Assembly (NCBI RefSeq): GCF_028682475.1
Contig: NZ_JANHLE010000012.1
Coordinates: forward strand, 62,001 to 126,000
From: Pseudomonas putida
GTDB lineage: Bacteria > Pseudomonadota > Gammaproteobacteria > Pseudomonadales > Pseudomonadaceae
Direction of reading: 5' to 3'
Length of the DNA stretch: 64,000 nucleotides
Under the pieces are notes generated by a model that was not told the DNA's origin, searched no databases, and worked only from the letters and a program-made list of their open reading frames with translations. A program made the translations under genes and the position numbers. Shown here piece by piece: positions 53,483 to 61,025 of the stretch (position 1 is the stretch's first letter; every line of letters begins with the position of its first letter).

Positions 53483-54490
53483 ATGGCGGCTCTACAAGCA
53501 TTTCTCGAAAACGACATTCTCGGCACCAGCACCTGGTTCTGGCTGGCATTCATTGGCATTGTCCTGACCTTGCTGGTACTGGACCTAGGCGTACTGCATC
53601 GCAAGGCTCACGAAATCGAGATGCGCGAAAGCCTGCTGCTGTACGCCAGCTATTTCAGCGTCGGCATGTTGTTTGGCGGGTGGGTGTGGTGGGAGCTGGG
53701 CGCGCAACGTGCCCTGGAGTTCTACACCGGCTTTCTGGTCGAACAGTCGCTGTCGATGGACAACGTCTTCGTCATGGCGATGATCTTCAGCTACTTCGCC
53801 ATCCCCCGCCTCTACCAGCACCGCGTACTGTTCTGGGGCATCCTCGGCGTGGTGGTGTTGCGCGCGATCATGATCGGCGTCGGCAGTGCCCTGGTTCAGG
53901 AGTTCGCCTGGATCCTCTATGTGTTCGGTGCCTTCCTGCTGGTTACCGGCATAAAGATGCTGTTCTCCCGCGAGGAAGCCCACCCGGACCTGGCCAACAA
54001 CCCGGTGCTCAAGTTGGTGCGCGGCCATTTGCGCGTCACCGATGACCTGCATGGCCCGCGTTTTTTCGTGCGCCTCAAGGCGGCCGGGCAGAGCAAGGCC
54101 GTGCTGTACGCCACCCCGCTGTTCCTGGCACTGGTGCTGATCGAGCTGGCCGACCTGGTGTTTGCCGTCGACAGCGTGCCGGCCATCTTCGCCATCACCC
54201 AGGACCCGTTCATCGTCTACACCTCGAACATCTTCGCCATCCTTGGCCTGCGCGCCCTGTACTTTGCCCTGGCGGCACTGATGCATCGCTTTGTCTATCT
54301 CAAGTACGCCCTGGCTCTGGTGCTGATCTTCATCGGTAGCAAGATTTTCTATCACGGCCTGATTGGCGCGGTGCCGGCCTTGCTGTCGCTGGGGGTGACC
54401 GTGGGCCTGTTGAGTGGCGGCATAGTGTTGTCACTGTTCAAGACCCGCGAGCAGCCGCACCATCCTGCAAATTCCGGCAACCACAAATGA
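53483..54490 (+). CDS. TerC family integral membrane protein (Alx-like)
   Basis: A 335-residue membrane protein with about nine hydrophobic segments. Family-defining acidic residues within membrane segments are present in VEQSLSMDNVFVMAMIFSYF (about 88-107) and IELADLVFAVDSVPAIFAIT (about 211-230). E. coli Alx, of this size, exports manganese; other TerC proteins are linked to tellurite resistance or metal loading of secreted enzymes. AAGGAGG lies five bases before ATG 53483. No ter or metal-resistance genes are adjacent, so manganese export is the likeliest but unproven role. Confidence 0.88.
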   Translation: MAALQAFLENDILGTSTWFWLAFIGIVLTLLVLDLGVLHRKAHEIEMRESLLLYASYFSVGMLFGGWVWWELGAQRALEFYTGFLVEQSLSMDNVFVMAMIFSYFAIPRLYQHRVLFWGILGVVVLRAIMIGVGSALVQEFAWILYVFGAFLLVTGIKMLFSREEAHPDLANNPVLKLVRGHLRVTDDLHGPRFFVRLKAAGQSKAVLYATPLFLALVLIELADLVFAVDSVPAIFAITQDPFIVYTSNIFAILGLRALYFALAALMHRFVYLKYALALVLIFIGSKIFYHGLIGAVPALLSLGVTVGLLSGGIVLSLFKTREQPHHPANSGNHK

Positions 54491-54517
54491 GTCAGGCCCG
54501 CATCGGCGGGCCTGACT
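54490..54517. terminator. Hairpin between convergent terC and acyl-CoA dehydrogenase genes
   Basis: Perfect inverted repeat agtcaggcccgc / gcgggcctgact with a three- to four-base loop, beginning at the terC stop. It lacks a clear T-run on either side, so termination is likely but not textbook. Confidence 0.6.
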
Positions 54518-54532
54518 GTCAGCGCCTGCGGA

Positions 54533-55762
54533 TCAATGCCCGCTGCGCAGCATTTCCTTGGGAACGTACTTACCGATTTCGTACTTGCCGATCGCCGCCC
54601 GGTGCACTTCATCCGGGCCATCGGCCAGACGCAGGGTGCGTTGCATGGCGTACATGTAAGCCAGCGGGAAGTCACCGCTAACCCCGGCACCGCCATGGAT
54701 CTGGATCGCCCGGTCGATGACCTTCAAGGCTACGTTCGGCGCCACCACCTTGATCTGGGCGATCTCGCTGCGAGCGACTTTATTGCCCACCGTGTCCATC
54801 ATGTAGGCGGCCTTCAGCGTCAGCAACCGGGCCATGTCGATTTCCATGCGCGAATCGGCGATCTTGTCGACGTTACCGCCCAGGCGCGCCAGCGGGCGGC
54901 CAAATGCGGTGCGCTCCACCGAACGCTTGCACATCAGCTCAAGCGCCCGCTCGGCCATGCCGATCGAGCGCATGCAATGGTGAATGCGTCCAGGGCCAAG
55001 ACGCCCCTGGGCAATCTCGAAACCACGCCCCTCACCCAGCAGCACGTTCTGGTAAGGCACCCGCACATTCTCGAACAGCACTTCGGCATGACCATGGGGA
55101 GCATCGTCGTAACCGAACACCGGCAGCGGCCGGACGATCTTCACCCCGGGAGTATCGGTGGGTACCAGGATCATTGAATGCTGCTGGTGACGCGGGCCGT
55201 CCGGGTTGCTCAAGCCCATGAAGATCATGATCTTGCAACGCGGATCACAAGCGCCGGAGGTCCACCATTTGCGGCCATTGATCACCCACTCGTCACCCTC
55301 GCGCACGGCGCGGGCGGCCATGTTGGTGGCATCGGAAGACGCCACATCCGGCTCAGTCATGGCAAAGGCGGAACGGATATCACCCCGCAGCAGCGGTTCC
55401 AGCCACTGACGCTTCTGCTCCTCGCTGCCATAGCGCACCAGCACTTCCATGTTGCCGGTGTCCGGGGCCGAGCAGTTGAACGGCTCGGGGCCCAGCAGCG
55501 ATCGGCCCATGATTTCAGCCAGGGGCGCATATTCCAGGTTGCTCAAGCCTGCGCCCAGCTCCGACTCGGGCAGAAACAGGTTCCACAGCCCTTCAGCCTT
55601 GGCCTTGGCCTTGAGCTCTTCCATGATTGCGGTCGGCTGCCAGCGATCGCCCTCGGCAACCTGGCGTTCGAACACCGCCTCGGCGGGATAGACATAAGCA
55701 TCCATGAACGCCGTGACACGTTCGCGCAACGCCTGGACCTTGGGTGAATAGGCGAAATCCAT
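54533..55762 (-). CDS. Acyl-CoA dehydrogenase family protein (ACAD10/11-like)
   Basis: A 409-residue flavoprotein with the three-domain acyl-CoA dehydrogenase fold: N-terminal helical domain (1-125), middle beta domain with [15 protein letters not shown] (FAD/substrate contacts, about 135-149) and [13 protein letters not shown], and C-terminal helical domain with [22 protein letters not shown]. The pattern DGPDEVH at the end is that of the ACAD10/11 group, which acts on long or hydroxylated acyl-CoAs. The substrate is unknown. It is divergent from a LysR regulator with a 138-base shared control region, so it is probably that regulator's target. Confidence 0.9.
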   Translation of the reverse strand: MDFAYSPKVQALRERVTAFMDAYVYPAEAVFERQVAEGDRWQPTAIMEELKAKAKAEGLWNLFLPESELGAGLSNLEYAPLAEIMGRSLLGPEPFNCSAPDTGNMEVLVRYGSEEQKRQWLEPLLRGDIRSAFAMTEPDVASSDATNMAARAVREGDEWVINGRKWWTSGACDPRCKIMIFMGLSNPDGPRHQQHSMILVPTDTPGVKIVRPLPVFGYDDAPHGHAEVLFENVRVPYQNVLLGEGRGFEIAQGRLGPGRIHHCMRSIGMAERALELMCKRSVERTAFGRPLARLGGNVDKIADSRMEIDMARLLTLKAAYMMDTVGNKVARSEIAQIKVVAPNVALKVIDRAIQIHGGAGVSGDFPLAYMYAMQRTLRLADGPDEVHRAAIGKYEIGKYVPKEMLRSGH

Positions 55763-55852
55763 GGGCAGTACCTTCAGTGGAAAGAGGATCTGATGAAGAG
55801 CCTAGATCAGCGAGCAAAATCCACCTAGTCTATTCTCGGCGTGTATAAACAT

Positions 55853-55869
55853 TCATAACCAATATATGA
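55853..55869. promoter_or_regulatory. Candidate LysR-type operator
   Basis: TCATA-ACCAATA-TATGA is an inverted repeat in the divergent gap between the acyl-CoA dehydrogenase and the LysR gene, 32 bases before the LysR ATG. It fits the T-N11-A pattern typical of LysR-type binding sites and lies where both promoters would overlap. Confidence 0.45.
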
Positions 55870-55900
55870 TTGACCCATAACACCAACAAGAGCAGCGCCC

Positions 55901-56830
55901 ATGAACCTGAGCAAGGTCGATCTGAATCTGTTCATCGTCTTCGATGCCATCTACACCGAAGCCAACCTGACCCGCGCCGGGCAGATCGTCGGCATTACCC
56001 AGCCTGCAGTGTCCAATGCCTTGTCGAGGCTACGCGAGACCTTCAACGACCCGCTGTTCGTCCGTACTGCGCAAGGCATGGTGCCTACACCCATGGCACA
56101 GAACATCATCGGTCCGGTGCGCAATGCCCTGTCGTTGTTGCGCGTGTCGGTGCAGGAAAGCCGTATCTTCAATCCCCTGCAGGCAAACAAGACCTTTCGC
56201 ATCAGCATGACCGACCTCACCGAGGCGGTGATCCTGCCGCCATTGTTTCAGCGCCTGCGCCGTTTAGCGCCAGCGGTAATCATCGAGAGTTTTCTCTGCA
56301 AGCGTCGTGAGACCACCAAGGAGCTGGCTGCCGGGCGCCTGGATTTTGCCGTCGATGCCCCGCTCAACACCGACCCGCAGGTGCGCCACGTCAAGCTCAT
56401 GCAGGATCAGTACGTCTGCGCCTTGCGTCAGGGCCATCCGATGGCCAAAGACAAACTCAGCCTCGACGATTACCTGGCGATGACCCACATCCATATTTCC
56501 AGCCGCCGCAACGGCCTGGGCTATGTCGACCTGGCCCTGGGCAAGATGGGCGTACAGCGCAAGATCGCCCTGCGTTCGCAGCATTACCTGATGGCCTCGC
56601 AAGTGCTGCAACAGACCGACATGGTCATGACCGTGCCGGAGCGCTTCGCCCGCCGTCACCAGCTCAACTACCTGAGCCTGCCGGTCAACGATGTGCCACC
56701 GCTGGAAACCCACCTTTATTGGCATGAAAGCACCGACCAGGATCCGGCCAACCGCTGGATGCGCGAGCAGATCATTGAGTTGTGCCAGGCAGTGGTGGCG
56801 CAGGATGAGCGGGCGCAGGCACAGGCTTGA
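55901..56830 (+). CDS. LysR family transcriptional regulator
   Basis: A 309-residue LTTR. The winged helix-turn-helix occupies residues 1-62 (LNLFIVFDAIYTEANLTRAGQIVGITQPAVSNALSRLRE, in parts, with DPLFVRT following, a NodD/LeuO-like signature). The effector-binding domain covers about 95-300. The ribosome-binding site is poor. It is divergent from the acyl-CoA dehydrogenase gene and upstream of the LiuR-like gene on the same strand, with a 68-base gap that holds a separate operator. The effector is unknown. Confidence 0.92.
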   Translation: MNLSKVDLNLFIVFDAIYTEANLTRAGQIVGITQPAVSNALSRLRETFNDPLFVRTAQGMVPTPMAQNIIGPVRNALSLLRVSVQESRIFNPLQANKTFRISMTDLTEAVILPPLFQRLRRLAPAVIIESFLCKRRETTKELAAGRLDFAVDAPLNTDPQVRHVKLMQDQYVCALRQGHPMAKDKLSLDDYLAMTHIHISSRRNGLGYVDLALGKMGVQRKIALRSQHYLMASQVLQQTDMVMTVPERFARRHQLNYLSLPVNDVPPLETHLYWHESTDQDPANRWMREQIIELCQAVVAQDERAQAQA

Positions 56831-56840
56831 TCCGCAGTGC

Positions 56841-56856
56841 TTGACGTATACGTCAA
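56841..56856. promoter_or_regulatory. LiuR-type operator, perfect palindrome
   Basis: TTGACGTATACGTCAA is a perfect 16-base palindrome 42 bases before the MerR-family gene. It resembles the TTGACGTAAACGTCAA-type sites predicted for LiuR, a regulator of branched-chain amino acid catabolism, and lies where the gene's own promoter is expected. It suggests autoregulation and joint control of mvaB. Confidence 0.65.
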
Positions 56857-56898
56857 CCTGCCATTAGGTTAGCTCATGCCCTTTTCCCGAGCCTGACC

Positions 56899-57300
56899 AT
56901 GAGCAGCCAGACCTACAGCATCTCCGACCTGTCCCGCGAGCTGGACATCACCACCCGTGCCATCCGCTTCTATGAGGAACAGGGCTTGCTCAGCCCCGAA
57001 CGTCGGGGCCTTGAGCGCATCTATTCGGCCCGCGACAAGGTCAGTCTGAAACTGATCCTGCGCGGCAAGCGCATCGGCTTCTCGCTGGCAGAGTGCCGCG
57101 AACTGATCGAGCTCTACGACCCGACCAGCGGCAACCTGAAACAGTTGCACAGCATGCTGGCGAAAATCGCCGAACGCCGCGCCCAGCTCGAACAGCAACT
57201 GCTCGATATCCAGCAAATGCAGCTGGAGCTGGACACCGCCGAAGAGCGCTGTGAACAAGCGCTGGCCGCCACCTTGAACAATCAGAAAAACAGCCATTGA
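56899..57300 (+). CDS. liuR: MerR family regulator, LiuR-like
   Basis: A 133-residue MerR protein. The winged helix-turn-helix fills residues 5-75 (SISDLSRELDITTRAIRFYEEQGLL, in parts, then RIYSARD and ILRGKRIGFSLAECRELI). An antiparallel coiled-coil helix follows (about 85-125). There are no cysteines suited to metal sensing; the single Cys pair typical of CueR/MerR is absent. The LiuR group controls leucine/isovalerate and fatty acid catabolism, which fits the next gene, mvaB, starting 18 bases downstream. A matching palindrome lies upstream. Confidence 0.85.
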   Translation: MSSQTYSISDLSRELDITTRAIRFYEEQGLLSPERRGLERIYSARDKVSLKLILRGKRIGFSLAECRELIELYDPTSGNLKQLHSMLAKIAERRAQLEQQLLDIQQMQLELDTAEERCEQALAATLNNQKNSH

Positions 57301-57318
57301 GCCCTGAGGAACCGCGCC

Positions 57319-58218
57319 ATGTCATTGCCTGAAACAGTCCGCCTGGTTGAAGTCGGCCCGCGCGACGGCCTGCAGAATGAAGCCCAGCCCATCAGCGTGG
57401 CAGACAAGGTCCGGCTGGTCGATGACCTGACGGCAGCGGGCCTGTCCTATATAGAAGTGGGCAGCTTCGTCTCGCCCAAGTGGGTGCCGCAAATGGCCGG
57501 CTCCGCCGAGGTGTTTGCCAACATCAAGCAACAGTCGGGTGTCACCTATGCCGCCCTGGCGCCGAACCTGCGCGGTTTCGAAGATGCCCTGGCAGCCGGG
57601 GTGAAGGAAGTAGCGGTGTTCGCCGCAGCGTCCGAGGCCTTTTCCCAGCGCAACATCAACTGCTCGATCAACGAAAGCCTGCAGCGTTTCGTGCCAATCA
57701 TGGAAGCAGCCCGGGCAAACGACGTGCGGGTACGTGGTTATGTGTCGTGCGTGCTGGGCTGCCCGTATGAAGGCGCGGTGACTGCCGAGCAGGTAGCGCC
57801 GGTGGCCCGTGAGTTGTTTGAAATGGGCTGTTATGAAGTGTCGCTGGGTGACACGATCGGCACCGGCACCCCGGGCGCCACCCGCCGCCTGTTCGAGGTG
57901 GTCGCCGCGCACGTGCCACGCGCCCAGCTGGCCGGGCACTTCCATGACACCTACGGCCAGGCCTTGGCCAACGTCTATGCCAGCCTGCTTGAAGGCATCA
58001 ACATTTTCGACAGCTCGGTCGCAGGCCTGGGTGGCTGCCCCTACGCCAAGGGCGCCAGCGGTAACGTGGCCAGCGAAGACGTGCTGTACATGCTTCAAGG
58101 CCTGGGTATCGAGACCGGTATCGACCTGGACCGCTTGATCGACGCGGGCCTGCGTATCAGCAAGGTGCTTGGCCGTACCAGCGGTTCCCGGGTAGCACGC
58201 GCACGTAACGCGCAGTAA
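57319..58218 (+). CDS. mvaB: Hydroxymethylglutaryl-CoA lyase
   Basis: A 299-residue HMG-CoA lyase that splits HMG-CoA to acetoacetate and acetyl-CoA, the last step of leucine degradation. N-terminal VEVGPRDGLQNE carries the conserved Arg-Asp of the TIM-barrel active site; GHFHDTYGQ holds metal-binding histidines; GLGGCPYAKGASGN is the signature loop with the catalytic cysteine. The other liu genes are not in this window, so mvaB is separated from its pathway but keeps the LiuR-like regulator. GAGGAACC precedes the ATG. Confidence 0.96.
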   Translation: MSLPETVRLVEVGPRDGLQNEAQPISVADKVRLVDDLTAAGLSYIEVGSFVSPKWVPQMAGSAEVFANIKQQSGVTYAALAPNLRGFEDALAAGVKEVAVFAAASEAFSQRNINCSINESLQRFVPIMEAARANDVRVRGYVSCVLGCPYEGAVTAEQVAPVARELFEMGCYEVSLGDTIGTGTPGATRRLFEVVAAHVPRAQLAGHFHDTYGQALANVYASLLEGINIFDSSVAGLGGCPYAKGASGNVASEDVLYMLQGLGIETGIDLDRLIDAGLRISKVLGRTSGSRVARARNAQ

Positions 58219-58224
58219 TCCCAA

Positions 58225-58389
58225 GCGGTAACAGCCTGGTGGCGACCGGGGTGTTACCGCTCCCGCACTTTTCAGAAAAAAACCGGGTAACACGGAAACA
58301 ATTCGACAGATTCCCCCGCCTCATTTTCCTGCCAAAAAACTTAAATCATTGATTTTATTGAGTTTTAAAAAGTTGGCACGGCACCTGCT
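58225..58389 (+). promoter_or_regulatory. Sigma54 promoter of crcY with upstream activator and IHF sites
   Basis: The -24/-12 element TTGGCACGGCACCTGCT (58373-58389) has GG and GC separated by exactly ten bases. Just upstream, 58342-58354 read on the minus strand is AATCAA-TGAT-TTA, a perfect IHF consensus (WATCAAN4TTR). Further up are three half-sites, GTAACA (58228-58233), TGTTAC (58252-58257) and GTAACA (58287-58292); the first two form a 9-base inverted repeat GCGGTAACA...TGTTACCGC. These match the TGTTAC/GTAACA elements reported for CbrB, the activator of crcZ and crcY. Confidence 0.88.
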
Positions 58390-58400
58390 ATATCTTTGGT

Positions 58401-58760
58401 ACAAGAACAATAAAAACTGTGACACACCCAATAAAAATAAGACGTAACGACTCTGACATAACAAGAACAACACGGCAGAGACGCAGCTAACAGATTTTTT
58501 TGGAGAAGATGTGCTTTTCCGGGGTTCGTCCCCGCAACCTGACAGAAAACAATAAAACTACCCCAAGGTAGCGAAGGTCACGGTTGGATCAGAAATGATG
58601 AGAGTAGATCGGCGCTCAAAAAAATACGTTTGCTCTTGATCCCGAATGGGGATCGCCAGATGCAAGAGGCAACGGTCGCCAAAAACAACAACAGGCCGCC
58701 CTCCAATAACAAAAAAAGAGCACGCAACAATCTTTGAGGGGAGCTTCGGCTCCCCTCAGT
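58401..58760 (+). ncRNA. crcY: Small RNA CrcY (Hfq/Crc-titrating regulator of catabolite repression)
   Basis: No gene fills this 530-base interval between mvaB and mgtC, the locus known for crcY in P. putida. The transcript predicted from the sigma54 box starts about 58401 and ends at a GC-rich hairpin at 58735-58758, about 360 bases, close to the known crcY length. It is A-rich with repeated CA motifs of the AAnAAnAA type: near 58401, 58430, 58460, 58545, 58681 and 58705. These bind Hfq with Crc and relieve repression of catabolic mRNAs when preferred carbon sources run out. An internal hairpin CGGGG-TTCGT-CCCCG is at 58520-58534. Exact ends are inferred. Confidence 0.88.
58735..58758. terminator. 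3' hairpin of crcY, overlapping the mgtC stop
   Basis: TGAGGGGAGC-TTCG-GCTCCCCTCA, a perfect ten-base-pair stem with a UUCG tetraloop. On the plus strand it ends crcY; its last bases include the TGA of the convergent mgtC gene. The following sequence gtgcttcc is only modestly T-rich. Confidence 0.8.
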
Positions 58761-59280
58761 GCTTCCTGCCCTCCCCGTTTTCATCCTCATCGTCTTTTTC
58801 GAACCGGTTCACCACCCAGGGCATCACACCCAACACCAAAAGCGCCAACAGGGTGCTGATCACCGCCGTGGCTTCGCGCCCCACGCCGGCTGCGACGCCG
58901 ATGGCCGCTGTCATCCACAACCCTGCTGCCGTTGTCAGGCCTTTGACGTGGTCGAGTTGTTGATGATGACCTTTGAGAATGGTCCCGGCGCCGAGAAAGC
59001 CGATGCCCGCGACGATCCCCTGTACCACCCGGCTCAAGGCCGCATCGTCGGCCCCGGCCATGCGCGGCACCAGCACGAACAGTGCGGCGCCCATGGCCAC
59101 CAGCATGTGCGTACGCACACCGGCGGCTTTGCCCTTGAGTTCGCGCTCGAAGCCCAGTATGCCACCGAGCAACGCGGCCATCAGCATCCGCACCGTCACC
59201 TGGGTCAGCTGCTTGGCATCATTGATGTCAGCGAACTCGGCCACCAGGGTCAACCAGACTTGATGCCACCAGGCGTCCAT
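58756..59280 (-). CDS. mgtC: MgtC/SapB family membrane protein
   Basis: A 174-residue MgtC family protein with about four to five hydrophobic segments. The signature MLMAALLGGILGFERELKGKAAGVRTHMLV (in parts, about 33-62) includes the conserved ERE..GK..G.RT stretch, and VQGIVAGIGFLGAGTI follows near 95. It lacks the long C-terminal ACT-like domain of Salmonella MgtC. Family members affect magnesium homeostasis or F-ATPase. I chose ATG 59280, with GGAG seven bases upstream; ATGs at 59295 and 59313 are possible. A P. putida homologue is crcY's standard neighbour. Confidence 0.88.
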   Translation of the reverse strand: MDAWWHQVWLTLVAEFADINDAKQLTQVTVRMLMAALLGGILGFERELKGKAAGVRTHMLVAMGAALFVLVPRMAGADDAALSRVVQGIVAGIGFLGAGTILKGHHQQLDHVKGLTTAAGLWMTAAIGVAAGVGREATAVISTLLALLVLGVMPWVVNRFEKDDEDENGEGRKH

Positions 59281-59575
59281 CGGCGTGCTCCGCATCAGGG
59301 GCTGTTTCTCCATGGACCATCCGCCTGGCCACAAGTGCAGCACTGGCCGCTGATCGGTTGGTGCCAGCCTCAGAAGCCGACGCTCTGACTGTAGCAGGTG
59401 CGGTGGATGGTCGCAGGCGCTCTCAAAACTGCCGTTGAGGCCTCGATAATCTAAGGCCTTCGCAGATCTGACGGAAAATCTGATACGGTTTTTATCGAAA
59501 TATCTGAGCCTGTTATGCAAACAGATGAGGCGCCATAGTGCTCTGGCCTGATCGAGGCCTGATGAGCGACGAACC

Positions 59576-60988
59576 ATGAGCGATAGAATTCCCGTCCAGA
59601 TCGTTGAAATTGCCGAGCCTTCCACCACCAAGAAGAAGACCGCCAGCAGCGACAGACAGATCCACACCCGCAGCTTCACCGGCTTGTTTCGTAACCTGCG
59701 CCTGGGTGGCGCGGGCTTTCTGTTTTTGCTGTTCTTCGGCACCGTCTGGCTGAACTGGAACGGTCGCCAGGCCGTGCTATGGGATCTTGCCGACAGCAAG
59801 TTCCATATTTTCGGTGCAACCTTCTGGCCACAAGATTTCATTCTCTTGTCGGCACTGCTGATCATCTGCGCCTTCGGCCTGTTTGCCATCACCGTGTTTG
59901 CCGGGCGGGTCTGGTGCGGTTACACCTGCCCGCAAAGCTCCTGGACGTGGATATTCATGTGGTGCGAGAAGGTCACCGAAGGCGATCGCAACCAACGCAT
60001 CAAGCTCGATGCCGCCCCCTGGGGGGTGAACAAGCTGGCCCGGCGCTCGGCCAAACATACGCTGTGGCTGGCCATCAGCGTGCTCACCGGTCTGACCTTC
60101 GTCGGCTATTTCACCCCGATCCGACCGCTGGCCGAAGAGCTGTTCACCTTGCAGCTGGGCGGCGTCAGCCTGTTCTGGATCCTGTTCTTCACCGGCGCCA
60201 CCTACATCAATGCCGGCTGGTTGCGGGAAGCGGTGTGCATGCACATGTGTCCGTATGCGCGTTTCCAGAGCGTGATGTTCGACAAGGACACCCTGGCCAT
60301 CGCCTACGACCCGGCACGCGGCGAGTCCCGCGGCCCACGCAAGAAAGACAGCGACTACAAGGCCAAAGGCCTGGGCGATTGCATCGACTGCCAGATGTGT
60401 GTGCAGGTCTGCCCGACCGGTATCGACATCCGTGACGGCCTGCAGATGGAATGCATCGGCTGCGCCGCCTGCATCGACGCCTGTGACTCGATCATGGACA
60501 AGATGGGCTATGCCCGCGGCCTGGTTGGCTACAAGTCCGAACACAACCTGCAAGGCGGCAAGACCAACTGGCTGCGCCCTCGCCTGCTCGGTTACGTCAC
60601 CGCGCTGGTGGTGATGATCGGTGCCTTGGTCATCGCCCTGCAGCAACGGCCGATGGTGTCGATGGACGTAATCAAGGACCGTGGCCTGTTCCGCGAGAAC
60701 AACCTGGGCCAGATCGAAAACATCTACACCCTCAAGGTCATCAACAAGACCCAGCAAGCGCAGCACTACCGCTTGCGCCTGGTGGACGCCGAGGGCTTCG
60801 AGTTGCACGGCAAGACCGAGTTCACCCTGGATGCGGGCGAGATGAGCGAGATGCCGGTATCGGTGGCGATGCTTGCCGAACGGCCGCAAAGCAGCTCCCA
60901 GGAAATTGGTTTCGAAATCAGCGACAGCGACCAACCGGGTATTTCCAGTGTTGCCCACAGCCGTTTTGTCGCGCCTTTGAACCGCTGA
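59576..60988 (+). CDS. ccoG: Cytochrome c oxidase accessory protein CcoG (RdxA/FixG)
   Basis: A 470-residue membrane iron-sulfur protein with about five transmembrane helices: 45-62, 85-108, around 160, 190 and 340. A CGYTCPQSSW motif precedes the two [4Fe-4S] motifs CIDCQMCVQVCP and CIGCAACIDACD (about 270-305). The C-terminal part (about 360-470) is the IgG-like FixG domain. CcoG reduces Cu(II) to Cu(I) for assembly of cbb3 oxidase. The cco structural genes are not here, but a copper oxidase gene lies 2.4 kb downstream. The ribosome-binding site is weak. The 295-base gap before it holds no other feature I can see. Confidence 0.94.
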   Translation: MSDRIPVQIVEIAEPSTTKKKTASSDRQIHTRSFTGLFRNLRLGGAGFLFLLFFGTVWLNWNGRQAVLWDLADSKFHIFGATFWPQDFILLSALLIICAFGLFAITVFAGRVWCGYTCPQSSWTWIFMWCEKVTEGDRNQRIKLDAAPWGVNKLARRSAKHTLWLAISVLTGLTFVGYFTPIRPLAEELFTLQLGGVSLFWILFFTGATYINAGWLREAVCMHMCPYARFQSVMFDKDTLAIAYDPARGESRGPRKKDSDYKAKGLGDCIDCQMCVQVCPTGIDIRDGLQMECIGCAACIDACDSIMDKMGYARGLVGYKSEHNLQGGKTNWLRPRLLGYVTALVVMIGALVIALQQRPMVSMDVIKDRGLFRENNLGQIENIYTLKVINKTQQAQHYRLRLVDAEGFELHGKTEFTLDAGEMSEMPVSVAMLAERPQSSSQEIGFEISDSDQPGISSVAHSRFVAPLNR

Positions 60989-61025
60989 TCACATACACTT
61001 CGCAGCAGTCGAAACGTCCTGAGCC

